A stretch of DNA of 64,000 nucleotides from an uncultured Lachnospiraceae bacterium (lineage in GTDB: Bacteria; Bacillota; Clostridia; Lachnospirales; Lachnospiraceae): assembly GCA_910578555.1 (NCBI GenBank), contig CAJTPS010000006.1:148472-212471 (forward strand), given 5' to 3'. Each line of letters begins with the position of its first letter. Positions within the stretch are counted from its first letter, which is position 1. The notes beneath the pieces are model-generated. The model saw only the letters and a list, made by a program, of their open reading frames with translations. It did no database searches and was not told the DNA's origin. The position numbers were made by a program, and so were the translations under genes. Shown here one piece after another: positions 24,345 to 33,711 of this stretch.

Positions 24345-24856
24345 AAAAGTATGAACTAACAAAAGAAACAAGGATAATAAACGGGCGTACCCTGCACCGT
24401 ATCAAAGCACTGGTATCGTTTAGCGGCGTCGATGAGGGAGAGCTTGGCGGATTTGTTGAAAAAGAAGAAAACCTGTCTCATGAAGGCTACGCGTGGGTAT
24501 ACGGTGACGCGCGGGTATACGGCGACGCGCGGGTATACGGCAACGCGTGGGTATACGGCGACGCGCGGGTATACGGCGACGCGCGGGTATACGGCGACGC
24601 GCGGGTATACATGGCAACCCACCTGCTTGTGATCGGTCCTTGCGGCAGTAGGGACGGGTTTACAACATTTTTCAAGAATAAGGACGGGGAGATTTCGGTA
24701 AGATGCGGCTGCTTCCTCGGTACAATTGATGAATTTTTAGCCAAAGTATCAGAAACCCACGGTGACAATAAACATGCTCAGGTATACAAGGCAGCAGTAG
24801 AGCTTGTAAAGGTACATATTGACCTGGCCGAAGAGGAGGAAACCGGCCATGACTGA
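24341..24856 (+). CDS. Phage protein with VYGDAR hexapeptide repeats (beta-helix)
   Basis: 171 residues from TTG 24341, which overlaps the upstream stop as ATTGA. Residues ~50-90 hold seven near-perfect six-residue repeats (GDARVY), each encoded by an 18-bp DNA repeat. Such repeats fold as a small left-handed or single-stranded beta-helix. After them comes a conserved part (GPCGSRDGFTTFFKNKDG, CGCFLGTIDEFLAKV). Phages of related bacteria carry similar proteins of unknown role. The exact DNA repeats can change in number by slippage. Confidence 0.7.
   Translation: MKKYELTKETRIINGRTLHRIKALVSFSGVDEGELGGFVEKEENLSHEGYAWVYGDARVYGDARVYGNAWVYGDARVYGDARVYGDARVYMATHLLVIGPCGSRDGFTTFFKNKDGEISVRCGCFLGTIDEFLAKVSETHGDNKHAQVYKAAVELVKVHIDLAEEEETGHD
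24497..24612. repeat. 18-bp tandem repeats encoding VYGDAR
   Basis: About six and a half copies of GGTATACGGCGACGCGC with small variants (CAACGCGTG in one). They stay in frame and cover the hexapeptide region of the surrounding gene. Confidence 0.85.
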
Positions 24857-25040
24857 TCTGTACAAGGAAGAACTGGTGCGACGTATCAGGAATACGGATG
24901 CGGAGGAGCAGAGAGTCATAGCTGCGCAGCTGCCGGCAGCCATTTTGTGCAGGGAACTGGAAGCCCGCTATGCATATATGGAGAACCAGCTTGCGACGAT
25001 CAGGGATATATTTAATGATTCTGTGCGAGTGGAGGAATAA
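24849..25040 (+). CDS. Small phage protein, unknown
   Basis: 63 residues, beginning MTDLYKEELVRRI. ATG 24849 overlaps the previous stop (ATGACTGA), so it is translationally coupled. It is helical and charged with two possible heptad stretches (EEQRVIAAQLPAAILCRELEA split around Pro). No family is recognised. Confidence 0.6.
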   Translation: MTDLYKEELVRRIRNTDAEEQRVIAAQLPAAILCRELEARYAYMENQLATIRDIFNDSVRVEE

Positions 25041-25044
25041 AGCC

Positions 25045-25149
25045 ATGTATTACCATACATGCCCCTACTGCGGGGCGAATTTAGACCCGGAAGAAAAATG
25101 TGATTGTAGTAGAGAGGAGAATAAAAATGACGATCAATCTGACGTTTAA
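25045..25149 (+). CDS. Very small zinc-ribbon-like phage protein
   Basis: 34 residues from ATG 25045 behind GGAGG. Two Cys pairs (CPYCG near the start and CDCS further on) could bind one zinc. It overlaps the next gene by 23 bases in another frame. Small proteins starting MYYHTCPYCG-like recur in such early operons. Confidence 0.55.
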   Translation: MYYHTCPYCGANLDPEEKCDCSREENKNDDQSDV

Positions 25150-25465
25150 CAGTTATGAGGAAATGCAGGAATTCTGCGGTGCTGTAGCAGCAAAAGCAGA
25201 AATAAAGGGTGTAGAAGAGCCGGCAAAAAAGAAACCGGCGAAGAAAACCGAGGAAGCCAAAACACCGACGAAGGAAGACGGGAAGGAAGAACCGCCTTGG
25301 GAGAAAGCTGTTTCTGTTGAAGAGGTACGCAAGGCGGCAGGCGAATATATCAAGAGCCATGGCAAGGACGCGCTTCTTGGTATCCTGAAAGAGTGGAACG
25401 CCAAGAACATCTCGTCCCTCGCGGAAGAACATTATGCAGCGTTCATGAAGAAAGTGGGTGAATGA
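25127..25465 (+). CDS. Phage protein of unknown function, Lys/Pro/Glu-rich linker
   Basis: 112 residues. ATG 25127 is preceded by AGAGGAG. The first ~25 residues (INLTFNSYEEMQEFC) and last ~50 (VSVEEVRKAAGEYIKSHGKD) look folded. Between them lies a flexible EEPAKKKPAKKTEE linker. It sits directly before the DUF2800 gene and overlaps its possible GTG start, suggesting a replication or recombination accessory role. Confidence 0.6.
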   Translation: MTINLTFNSYEEMQEFCGAVAAKAEIKGVEEPAKKKPAKKTEEAKTPTKEDGKEEPPWEKAVSVEEVRKAAGEYIKSHGKDALLGILKEWNAKNISSLAEEHYAAFMKKVGE

Positions 25466-25466
25466 T

Positions 25467-26627
25467 ATGCCGGAAGTACATGCAGTGCTGGGGGCGTCCA
25501 GCGCACACAGGTGGATGAACTGCCCGGGCTCGGTGGCACTCAATACTGCTGAGCCGGACAAGACGAGCAGTTATGCGCAGGAGGGCACGCTGGCACATTT
25601 GCTGGCGGAGAACATGATCAATTACAATCTCGGGCGCATGACGAAAAAAGACTTTAATAAGGCATTCTCTGAGATCAAGAAGGATGAGTTCTACAGTCAG
25701 GAGATGCAGGAATACATAGAGGGCTATGTCAATACGATCTGGGAGCTTATGAACGAAGCAAAGGCACGGACGCCAGACGCGCAGCTTTTGACGGAGCAGA
25801 GGCTTGATTTCTCGGAATATGTGCCGGAAGGGTTCGGAACAGGGGATGTGGTGATCGTCTGTGACGGCTTCGTACATATCATAGACCTCAAGTATGGCAA
25901 GGGTGTAAGCGTGTCGGCGGACAGCAATCCGCAGCTCATGCTGTACGGCCTGGGTGCGCTGGCGGCATATGACCTGCTGTATTCCGTGGACACCGTGAAG
26001 ATGACCATCATACAGCCAAGGCTTGATAACGTGTCCAGCTACGAGATGTATGCGGAAGATCTGGAGGAATGGGGCGAAACCGTAGTAAAACCCAGAGCAG
26101 AGGCAGCCATGGAAGAAAATGCACCGTGCCATGCGGGGGAATGGTGCCGGTTCTGCAAAGTCAAGGCAACATGTAGGGCACGGGCGGAGGAGAACCTTGT
26201 GCTTGCAAAGTATGAGTTTCAGAACCCGCGGCTTCTCTCTGACGAAGAGATCGGCGCTATCCTGAAACAGGCGGCAGAGGTTGCCGAGTGGGCAGGAGAC
26301 ATCAGGTCCTATGCGCAGACAGAAGCAGTCGAGCATGGTAAGAAATGGGCGGGCTGGAAGCTGGTAGAAGGCAGGAGCAACCGGAGATATAAAGATGAAC
26401 TGGCCGTGGCAAAGGCGCTTACGGAAGCGGGGTATGAGGAAGCCGTCCTGTATGAGCGGAAACTCCTCAGCATCACCGCCATGGAAAAGGTAGTAGGAAA
26501 GAAGAATTTTGGGGAGCTTCTGGGCGATCTGGTAGTGAAACCGGCAGGAGCACCCACGCTTGTGGAAGAATCGGACAAGCGGCCGGAACTTAAGTCGGCA
26601 GAGTCGGCAAAGGAAGATTTCAAATAG
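25467..26627 (+). CDS. DUF2800 protein, RecB/Cas4-like nuclease family
   Basis: 386 residues. Start at ATG 25467 (MPEVHAVLGASSAHRWMNC); a GTG at 25458 is possible. The motifs AQEGTLAHLLAE, GTGDVVIVCDGFVHIIDLKYGKG (PD-(D/E)xK core, domain given by its ends) and a C-terminal cysteine set (CHAGEWCRFCKVKATC) match the exonuclease-like DUF2800 family with an Fe-S cluster as in Cas4/AddB. It is followed by DUF2815, its usual partner. A role as recombination exonuclease is inferred from family and context. Confidence 0.85.
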   Translation: MPEVHAVLGASSAHRWMNCPGSVALNTAEPDKTSSYAQEGTLAHLLAENMINYNLGRMTKKDFNKAFSEIKKDEFYSQEMQEYIEGYVNTIWELMNEAKARTPDAQLLTEQRLDFSEYVPEGFGTGDVVIVCDGFVHIIDLKYGKGVSVSADSNPQLMLYGLGALAAYDLLYSVDTVKMTIIQPRLDNVSSYEMYAEDLEEWGETVVKPRAEAAMEENAPCHAGEWCRFCKVKATCRARAEENLVLAKYEFQNPRLLSDEEIGAILKQAAEVAEWAGDIRSYAQTEAVEHGKKWAGWKLVEGRSNRRYKDELAVAKALTEAGYEEAVLYERKLLSITAMEKVVGKKNFGELLGDLVVKPAGAPTLVEESDKRPELKSAESAKEDFK

Positions 26628-26645
26628 AAAAGGAGATTAAAAATT

Positions 26646-27218
26646 ATGAGTAATGCAGCAAACCCCACGAAGGTAATCACAGGGAAGGTAAGGTTCTCTT
26701 ACGTTAACATTTTCAGGTCAAGGGCGTTCCAGCCGGGGCAGGACGAAAAGTATTCCATCTGCCTGTTGATCCCGAAGCGGGACAAGGAAACAGTGAAGAA
26801 GATCAGGGCAGCCATGGAGGCAGCCATCAAACAGGGTATCAGTGAGAAGTGGAACGGCAAGAAACCTGCCAACCTTAAGCTGCCCCTGCGCGATGGTGAC
26901 GATGAGCGGGCAGAGGAGGCAGAAGAGTACGAGGGTATGTATTTCCTCAACGCCAACAGCAATGAGAAGCCGGGCATTATCGACCAGTACAAGAATGAGA
27001 TTCTTGATCCGAGTGAAGTCTACAGCGGCTGCTGGGGACGTGCCTCCATTAATTTCTTCCCGTTTAACAGCAATGGAAACAAGGGTGTCGCTGTAGGTCT
27101 TAATAACATACAGAAGCTGGGTGATGATGACCATCTCGGCGGCGCAAGGACTTCGGCGGAAGAGGATTTTGATGATGATTTCCCGGATACGGAGGATGAT
27201 GAGGATCTGTTGGCATGA
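26646..27218 (+). CDS. DUF2815 protein, likely single-strand DNA-binding
   Basis: 190 residues; ATG 26646 after AAGGAG. Typical beginning (TKVITGKVRFSYVNIF, KYSICLLIPKRDKET) and an acidic tail (EEDFDDDFPDTEDDEDLL), as in SSB-like proteins, which use such tails to recruit partners. It is paired with DUF2800 upstream and overlaps the polymerase start by 4 bases downstream. Confidence 0.85.
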   Translation: MSNAANPTKVITGKVRFSYVNIFRSRAFQPGQDEKYSICLLIPKRDKETVKKIRAAMEAAIKQGISEKWNGKKPANLKLPLRDGDDERAEEAEEYEGMYFLNANSNEKPGIIDQYKNEILDPSEVYSGCWGRASINFFPFNSNGNKGVAVGLNNIQKLGDDDHLGGARTSAEEDFDDDFPDTEDDEDLLA

Positions 27219-29206
27219 CGAGGATGAATGTAGATATAGAAACATACTCCGACAGGGACATTGCGAAAGCGGGGGTCTACACATATGTGGAAAGCCCCGC
27301 TTTCTGCATATTGCTGATCGGATACAAGCTGGAAACGGATGACGGGGTGACGGTGATCGACCTGTCCGGCTGCGGCACGAAGGAAGAGGCGCTGGGATAT
27401 ATGGAACTGTGCTATCCGGAATTTATGGAAAGCCTGTCAGACCCGGAGATTGTGAAGACGGCATATAATGCAAACTTTGAACGCACCTGCCTTGGGAAGT
27501 ATTTCGGCTGTATGCCGCCGGAGCAGTGGCAGTGCACCATGATCAAGGCTGCCACGCTGGGGCTGCCGAGAAGCCTTGCGGAGGTAGGTGCTGCGATCGG
27601 GCTGCCGGAGGACAAACAGAAATCCGCGACAGGCAAAGCGCTGATCAATTATTTCTGCAAACCGTGCAAGCCTACCAAAAGCAATGGCGGCAGGACAAGG
27701 AACCTTCCGTGCCACGCGCCGGATAAATGGGCGCTGTTCATTGAGTATAACCGGCAGGACGTGGTCGCGGAGGAAGCCATACTGTTGAAGCTGGCACATT
27801 TTGATACCATAACGTCTTTTGAACGGGAACTGTGGAATTTTGACCAGCGAATGAATGACAGGGGCGTGCTGCTCGATACAGACATGATCGGAAAGATACT
27901 GGACTATGACCAGATCAACCGCGGGAAGCTGCTGCAGGAGGCGAAGGAGCTGACAGGGCTGGATAACCCGAACAGTCTTACACAGCTTAAAGGCTGGCTG
28001 AACGATATGGGAATCCCTATGGGCTCCGTTACAAAGGAGACGGTGGAGGCGGCGCTTACCCTGCAGTATATACCGGATAAAGTGCGCAGGGTGCTGGAGA
28101 TTCGCAGGAATCTCGGGAAAACATCTACGGCAAAATATACCGCCATGACAGAAGCGGTAAATGGTGACCGGCGGCTGAGGGGCATCCTGCAGTTTTACGG
28201 GGCAAACAGGTCGGGAAGATGGGCTGGCAGGATCGTGCAGGTGCAGAACCTCCCGCAGAACAAGTTCCCGGATATCGGATACTGCAGGGAGCTGGCGGCG
28301 GCAGGGGATTTTGGGACGATGGAGCTTCTGTTCGGGGAGCTGCCGTTTGCTTTTTCACAGCTGATCAGGACGGCTTTTATCGCGTCACCCGGGAGAACCT
28401 TTCTGGTGTCAGACTTCTCGGCAATCGAGGCAAGGGTGATCGCGTGGCTGGCAGATGAGAAGTGGCGGCTGGAAGTGTTTGAGGCCGGCGGTGACATCTA
28501 CTGTGCGTCAGCTTCCCAAATGTTCCATGTGCCGGTAGAGAAACACGGTGCCAACGCCCATCTGCGTCAGCGGGGCAAGGTGGCGGAGCTGGCGCTCGGA
28601 TATCAGGGCGGGGTCGGCGCGATCAGACGCATGGATACCACGGGAGCGATACAGGAGAGCGAGATACCGGACATTATCCGGCACTGGCGCAATGCAAGCC
28701 CGAATATCTGCAAATTGTGGAATCTGTATGAGAATGCGGCAAGGGCGTGCATCACGCAGCGGCGCACGATCAAAACGAAGCATGGCGTGGTATTCAGCTA
28801 CCAGAACGGCGTTATGTTCATCAGCCTGCCTTCGGGGCGGAAACTGGCATACTGGCAGGCAAAAGTGGAAGAAATGCCCGACGGCAGGGAGCACATCACG
28901 TATATGGGCGTCAACCAGGACACAAAGCGCTGGGACCGGACAGAGACGTACGGCGGCAAGCTGGTCGAGAACGTGGTGCAGGCAATCGCAAGGGATTGTC
29001 TGGCGGAAACCATGCTGGCGGTGGAGAAGTCCGGTTATGAAATTGTGATGCATATCCATGATGAGATCGTCGTGGACGTGCCGGACGAAGAGATTGCAGA
29101 GGCGGAACGTGCCATATCGGGTATTATGTCAAGGCCGCCGGCATGGGCGGCAGGGCTGCCGTTAAGGGGTGATGGGTACCATACCAAATTTTATAAAAAG
29201 GATTAA
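27215..29206 (+). CDS. Phage DNA polymerase, family A
   Basis: 663 residues. An N-terminal 3'-5' exonuclease (NVDIETYS with DxE; NANFERTCL; YNRQDVVAEE) is followed by the polymerase. Motif A is SDFSAIEARVIAW near 398, motif B LRQRGKVAELALGYQGG near 450, and motif C HIHDEIVVD near 613. There is no 5' nuclease domain, as in the bacteriophage-type A polymerases. It starts at ATG 27215, overlapping DUF2815 (ATGA). Together with the primase-helicase and SNF2 helicase it makes a near self-sufficient replication set. Confidence 0.95.
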   Translation: MTRMNVDIETYSDRDIAKAGVYTYVESPAFCILLIGYKLETDDGVTVIDLSGCGTKEEALGYMELCYPEFMESLSDPEIVKTAYNANFERTCLGKYFGCMPPEQWQCTMIKAATLGLPRSLAEVGAAIGLPEDKQKSATGKALINYFCKPCKPTKSNGGRTRNLPCHAPDKWALFIEYNRQDVVAEEAILLKLAHFDTITSFERELWNFDQRMNDRGVLLDTDMIGKILDYDQINRGKLLQEAKELTGLDNPNSLTQLKGWLNDMGIPMGSVTKETVEAALTLQYIPDKVRRVLEIRRNLGKTSTAKYTAMTEAVNGDRRLRGILQFYGANRSGRWAGRIVQVQNLPQNKFPDIGYCRELAAAGDFGTMELLFGELPFAFSQLIRTAFIASPGRTFLVSDFSAIEARVIAWLADEKWRLEVFEAGGDIYCASASQMFHVPVEKHGANAHLRQRGKVAELALGYQGGVGAIRRMDTTGAIQESEIPDIIRHWRNASPNICKLWNLYENAARACITQRRTIKTKHGVVFSYQNGVMFISLPSGRKLAYWQAKVEEMPDGREHITYMGVNQDTKRWDRTETYGGKLVENVVQAIARDCLAETMLAVEKSGYEIVMHIHDEIVVDVPDEEIAEAERAISGIMSRPPAWAAGLPLRGDGYHTKFYKKD

Positions 29207-29218
29207 GGGGGTGGTCAG

Positions 29219-31615
29219 TTGGAACCCATAACAAATATTGAGGACAGGAAATTCCGCCTGCAGTACGACGGGCAGATCGCGGTCAGCACCGGCAGGAGCA
29301 GGTATGAAAAGAAATGGAAAAATAAGAACGTCCTGTGGTCTGCGTTTCTCAAAAAACTGGAAAATCCCGTGCGTACACCGGAAAGCTATGCGGAGTTCAG
29401 GAAGATGTCCAAGGCTGATCAGGACAGGATCAAGGACGTAGGCGGGTATGTGGGCGGTATGCTTACGGGCGGCAGGAGGAGCGCCGCGACGGTAGCAGGG
29501 CGGCAGCTCCTGACGCTGGATCTGGATTTTGCGCCGGCTGATTATTTTGAATGTCTGGAGCTGATCGGCGGGTATGCGGCGTGCAGCTATACGACGCACA
29601 AGCATTCCCATGATACGCCGCGGTTCCGTCTGCTGGTGCCGCTGGACCGTGTAGTGACCGCAGAGGAGTATGAAGCAGTGGCGCGCAAGGTCGCCGAGGA
29701 TATCGGGATCGACTATTTCGATGACACTACATACCAGCCGAGCCGGCTGATGTATTATCCGAGTGCCAGCAGTGACGGGGAGTATCTGTTCAGTTATATT
29801 GACGCGCCGTTTTTGTGTACAGACGAAGTGCTGGCGAGGTATCCGGACTGGCGGGACACGTCTTACTGGCCGGAATCATCCAGAACCACAGGGATCAGAA
29901 AGAAGCTGGCAGAGAAGCAGGGTGACCCGGCGCAGAAGAAAGGGGTGATCGGCGCATTCTGCAGGGCATATGACGTGCCGGAGGCAATCGAGGCATTCCT
30001 GCCGCATGTATATACGGCCTGCGTCATGCCGGGCAGGTACACCTATACCGGCGGCAGCACTGCGGCAGGGCTTGTGCTCTATGAGGACGGGCAGTTTGCG
30101 TATTCCAACCACGGGACAGATCCGGCAAGCGGGAAGCTGTGCAACGCCTTCGATCTGGTGAGGATACACCTGTTCGGCGAACTGGACGCGGAGCTTTCCG
30201 GGGATACTGCGGTGACGAAGCTGCCGAGCTACAGGGCAATGCTGAATATGGCGGTGGAGGACGGCAGGACGAAGGCACAGCTTACCGAGGACAATCTGGA
30301 AAGTGCCAGAGAGGATTTTGCGGATGAACTGGAGAAGCTGCAGTTTAGTGAGAACGGCGGGCTGCTCAATACAATCTCGAATATCGTTATCCTGCTTAAG
30401 AATGACGAAGCGTTCCGGAGCGTCTATAAGAACGACATGAGCGGCGCCATAGAGTATGATGAGCCGCTGCCGTGGACGGACAGGACGGGGGAATGGAAGG
30501 ACGCGGACGACGCGCAGGTGCAGAGGTATCTGGAGCGCAGGGGTAAATTTGCCAGACAGAAGGTCATGGACGCGGTCACCATACTGGCGGAGGACAGGCA
30601 CCGGCATCCGGTGCGGGAATATCTGGATTCCCTGCCGCAGTGGGACGGCGTGGAGCGGGTGGATACGCTGCTGGTGGACTGGCTGGGCGCTGAGGACAAT
30701 AAATACACGAGGGCGGTCACGCGTAAGACCCTGTGCGGTGCAGTGTACCGTATCCTTACGCCGGGCTGCAAGCATGATACCGTGCTGGTTCTGAACGGGG
30801 ATACAGGGATCGGCAAGAGTACGTTAATCGCGAAGCTGGGCGGCCGGTGGTTCTCGGACAGCTTAAGCCTTGCTGACACGAAAGATAAGACGGCTGCGGA
30901 GAAGCTGCAGGGGTGCTGGATCATGGAGATCCCGGAGCTCTCGGGTATGCGGAAGACGGACATTGAGACGCTGAAGGCATTCCTGTCAAGGCAGTATGAC
31001 GATTTCCGCGCTGCATACGGAAGACATGTGCAGAAACATTATCGTCAGTGTATATTCATCGGTTCAACAAACGCAAATGATAGTGGGTATCTGCGGGACA
31101 TCACCGGCAACCGCCGATTCTGGAATGTACCTGTCAGCAACGGGTCACGATATCACCCGTGGAATATGACGCAGGATATCGTAGACCAGATCTGGGCAGA
31201 GGTGAAGCTGTACTGCGAAGCGGGTGAAAATGTAACTCTTGCAGGCGATGTAGCAGAGATGGCAAATCAAATGCAGCTTGCCGCCATGGAGAGCGACCCG
31301 CGTGAAGGTATGATCAGAGAATATCTGGACATGTTGGTGCCGGCGGAATGGTATTCGTGGAGTGTGGAAAGAAGAAGAGATTTTGTACGAAGTAATTACT
31401 TTGAAGAGGAAGAAGGGACGATGCTCAGGAATGAAATCTGCAATCAGGAGATATGGTGCGAATGTTTCGGCAGGAAGCAAGAAGATATGCAGCCGAGAGA
31501 TAGCTACACAATAGCGGCTATTGTAAAAAGGGTTGGCGGGTGGACAAGAAAAAATGGATTGAGAAGGGTTTCACCATATGGCCAACAGCGGATCTATGAG
31601 AGGGTGGAGCAATGA
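29219..31615 (+). CDS. Primase-helicase, VapE / virulence-associated E type
   Basis: 798 residues from TTG 29219 (GGGGGTGG upstream). The N-terminal ~250 residues resemble an archaeo-eukaryotic type primase: LTLDLDF, YTTHKHS and FRLLVPLD. The C-terminal ~350 residues are a P-loop helicase of the VapE family, with Walker A NGDTGIGKST near 526, Walker B-like WIMEIPELS and sensor FIGSTN. It follows the DNA polymerase and would prime and unwind the phage origin. Confidence 0.9.
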   Translation: MEPITNIEDRKFRLQYDGQIAVSTGRSRYEKKWKNKNVLWSAFLKKLENPVRTPESYAEFRKMSKADQDRIKDVGGYVGGMLTGGRRSAATVAGRQLLTLDLDFAPADYFECLELIGGYAACSYTTHKHSHDTPRFRLLVPLDRVVTAEEYEAVARKVAEDIGIDYFDDTTYQPSRLMYYPSASSDGEYLFSYIDAPFLCTDEVLARYPDWRDTSYWPESSRTTGIRKKLAEKQGDPAQKKGVIGAFCRAYDVPEAIEAFLPHVYTACVMPGRYTYTGGSTAAGLVLYEDGQFAYSNHGTDPASGKLCNAFDLVRIHLFGELDAELSGDTAVTKLPSYRAMLNMAVEDGRTKAQLTEDNLESAREDFADELEKLQFSENGGLLNTISNIVILLKNDEAFRSVYKNDMSGAIEYDEPLPWTDRTGEWKDADDAQVQRYLERRGKFARQKVMDAVTILAEDRHRHPVREYLDSLPQWDGVERVDTLLVDWLGAEDNKYTRAVTRKTLCGAVYRILTPGCKHDTVLVLNGDTGIGKSTLIAKLGGRWFSDSLSLADTKDKTAAEKLQGCWIMEIPELSGMRKTDIETLKAFLSRQYDDFRAAYGRHVQKHYRQCIFIGSTNANDSGYLRDITGNRRFWNVPVSNGSRYHPWNMTQDIVDQIWAEVKLYCEAGENVTLAGDVAEMANQMQLAAMESDPREGMIREYLDMLVPAEWYSWSVERRRDFVRSNYFEEEEGTMLRNEICNQEIWCECFGRKQEDMQPRDSYTIAAIVKRVGGWTRKNGLRRVSPYGQQRIYERVEQ

Positions 31616-31926
31616 AAGAAAGTCAGATAGAACGGTGGCTGTGCAGCCAGATCAAAGCCATGGGCGGCATATGCGACAAATTCACTTCCCCGTCGAATCC
31701 GGGCGTGCCGGACAGGATCATCATCATGCCTGGCGGGCATGTGGTCTTTGCGGAGCTCAAGACGGAGGTCGGCAGGCTGTCCGGCATACAGAAATGGCAG
31801 CGGGAACGTTACGCCGGCGTAGGGGCTGACGTGCGGCTGATCAAGGGCATGAAGGGTGCACGGGAACTGGTAAAGGAGCTTGAGATGTTTAAGAGTAAAG
31901 GAGATGAGAGCTATGGCAAAAACTAA
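31612..31926 (+). CDS. VRR-NUC domain nuclease
   Basis: 104 residues; ATG 31612 overlaps the helicase stop. PD-(D/E)xK core: GVPDRIIIMPGG, then FAELKTEVGRLSGIQ. Members of this virus-type replication-repair nuclease family are found next to phage helicases. It likely cuts branched DNA during replication or packaging. Confidence 0.9.
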   Translation: MKESQIERWLCSQIKAMGGICDKFTSPSNPGVPDRIIIMPGGHVVFAELKTEVGRLSGIQKWQRERYAGVGADVRLIKGMKGARELVKELEMFKSKGDESYGKN

Positions 31927-32164
31927 GAAATATCCATCAACAGAATTTACGAAAAGATTGAAAGATTTATGGCTTAAATCGGGTATGACACAGAAACAGA
32001 TAGCAGTCGAAGCAGGGGTATCACGATGGACAGTCAAGGCATGGCTGGAAGGGGAAATTATTTTAGGATTACCTGACCTTGTGTGCTTATGCAGGCTGTT
32101 CAACGTTTCGGCGGATTACCTGCTGTTTGGGGAGGAGGGGGAGAATGCAGTACATACCCCATGA
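31913..32164 (+). CDS. XRE family helix-turn-helix protein
   Basis: 83 residues from ATG 31913, behind AAGGAGATG, overlapping the VRR-NUC gene by 14 bases. Helix-turn-helix at ~30-70 (MTQKQIAVEAGVSRWTVKAW, CRLFNVSADYLL). It overlaps the SNF2 gene start by 20 bases. Codon use here is more AT-rich than its neighbours, so it may be a recent insertion. It could regulate the operon or be a small late regulator. Confidence 0.8.
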   Translation: MAKTKKYPSTEFTKRLKDLWLKSGMTQKQIAVEAGVSRWTVKAWLEGEIILGLPDLVCLCRLFNVSADYLLFGEEGENAVHTP

Positions 32165-33509
32165 CTACCAGACCGCTGCGTACAACAGGATACTTGAGAC
32201 GCCGAAGATCGGGCTGTTCATGGAGATGGGGCTGGGTAAGACAGTGGTCACGCTGACAGCGATACAGGAGCTGATGTACCACCGGATCGAGATATTTCGG
32301 GTGCTGGTGGTCGCGCCGAAGAAGGTGGCAGAGGACACATGGGGCCGTGAGTCACAGAAATGGGACCATCTGCGGGACCTGACAATCTCCAAGATACTCG
32401 GTGACAGGAAGCACAGGCTGGAAGCGCTGGACGCGGAGGCGGATATCTACATCATCGGGCGGGACAATGTCAAGTGGCTGGTGGACGAGTGCAGGAAAAG
32501 GAAGCGGTGGAAATTTGACACGGTCGTGATCGACGAACTGTCGAGTTTTAAAAACAGCCAGTCCCAGAGGTTCAAGGCCATGCGGTCGGTCATGCCGCTG
32601 GTAGGACGCATGATCGGGCTTACTGGCACGCCGGCGCCGAATGGGTATATGGACCTGTGGAGCCAGATGTACCTGCTGGATAAAGGGGAGAGGCTGGGAA
32701 AGACCATCGGGGCATACCGCGAACAGTATTTCACGGCAGGCATGCGCAACGGTTACACCGTATTCAACTGGAACCTGCGGAAAGGCGCAGACCGGATCAT
32801 ACAGGACAAAATCAGGGATATCTGCGTGAGCATGAAAGCGGAAGATTATCTGAAACTCCCGGAGCGGATAGACAATGTGATCCATGTCAGACTGTCAGAG
32901 CAGGAGCAGGCGCTTTATGACCGGATGGAGAAGGAACAGATCCTGCAGATGGACGATGAGACGGCAGTGGTAGGGCTTTCCGCCGCGGCGGTGGGCAATA
33001 AACTGCTGCAGATCGCGAACGGCAGGGTATACGACACGGAACGGCATGTGGTACAGATCCATGGCCAGAAGCTGGAGGCGCTGGGGGAGATTCTTGACTG
33101 CAATCCCCATGACCCTGTGCTGGTGTTCTATAACTTCCAGCATGATCTTGAGGCAGTACAGGAGAAGTTCGGTAGCCTTGCCCCGCGGACGCTGAAAACG
33201 CCGCAGGATATCGCGGACTGGAACGACGGGAAGATCAGGCTGCTCATGGCGCACCCTGCCAGCGTGGGGTACGGGCTCAACATACAGGACGGCGGGCATA
33301 TCATCGTATGGTACGGCCTGACATGGAACTTAGAGCTGTACGCGCAGGCTAATGCAAGGCTGCACCGGCAGGGGCAGCAGCGGAGCGTTATTATCAACCA
33401 TCTCGTAGCCGCCGGCACGATCGACGAAGATGTCATGCGGGCACTGTCGGCAAAAGATGACATGCAGAGTGCCCTGATCAGGGCGATCAATGAAAGGAGA
33501 GAATTATGA
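32145..33509 (+). CDS. SNF2-family DEAD/DEAH helicase
   Basis: 454 residues; ATG 32145 behind GGAGG. Walker A EMGLGKTVV at ~26-34, DExx box VIDELSSFK, motif III LTGTPAPNG and motif VI NARLHRQGQ are all intact. ATP-driven DNA translocase typical of phages with VapE-type primases. A longer upstream frame is a shadow. Confidence 0.93.
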   Translation: MQYIPHDYQTAAYNRILETPKIGLFMEMGLGKTVVTLTAIQELMYHRIEIFRVLVVAPKKVAEDTWGRESQKWDHLRDLTISKILGDRKHRLEALDAEADIYIIGRDNVKWLVDECRKRKRWKFDTVVIDELSSFKNSQSQRFKAMRSVMPLVGRMIGLTGTPAPNGYMDLWSQMYLLDKGERLGKTIGAYREQYFTAGMRNGYTVFNWNLRKGADRIIQDKIRDICVSMKAEDYLKLPERIDNVIHVRLSEQEQALYDRMEKEQILQMDDETAVVGLSAAAVGNKLLQIANGRVYDTERHVVQIHGQKLEALGEILDCNPHDPVLVFYNFQHDLEAVQEKFGSLAPRTLKTPQDIADWNDGKIRLLMAHPASVGYGLNIQDGGHIIVWYGLTWNLELYAQANARLHRQGQQRSVIINHLVAAGTIDEDVMRALSAKDDMQSALIRAINERREL

Positions 33510-33706
33510 TGACTGAAACATTATTGCCTCAGCCGGACGGCATGGCGCCGCGCGGCGAATGGAGGAAACTGAACTACACAAACAATACCTGTCCCGGCTG
33601 TGGGAAGCAGATCAAGCAGTCAGATACGAATATCTGCTACAGCCGGACGAAAAGAAAGACATCTGTGTTTTGGCATATCGGGTGCACAAAGAAGGTGTGG
33701 GGGTGA
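33506..33706 (+). CDS. Small zinc-finger phage protein
   Basis: 66 residues; ATG 33506 overlaps the helicase stop (ATGATGA). It has CPGCGKQI and a later CT pair (HIGCTKK), a likely half zinc finger. Unknown role; a second in-frame ATG follows at 33509. Confidence 0.6.
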   Translation: MMTETLLPQPDGMAPRGEWRKLNYTNNTCPGCGKQIKQSDTNICYSRTKRKTSVFWHIGCTKKVWG

Positions 33707-33711
33707 GCGGA

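Noticed and set aside
24497..24612. CRISPR or minisatellite without coding role
   Set aside because: 18-bp unit stays in frame with a translated, coupled gene with a conserved C-terminal domain.
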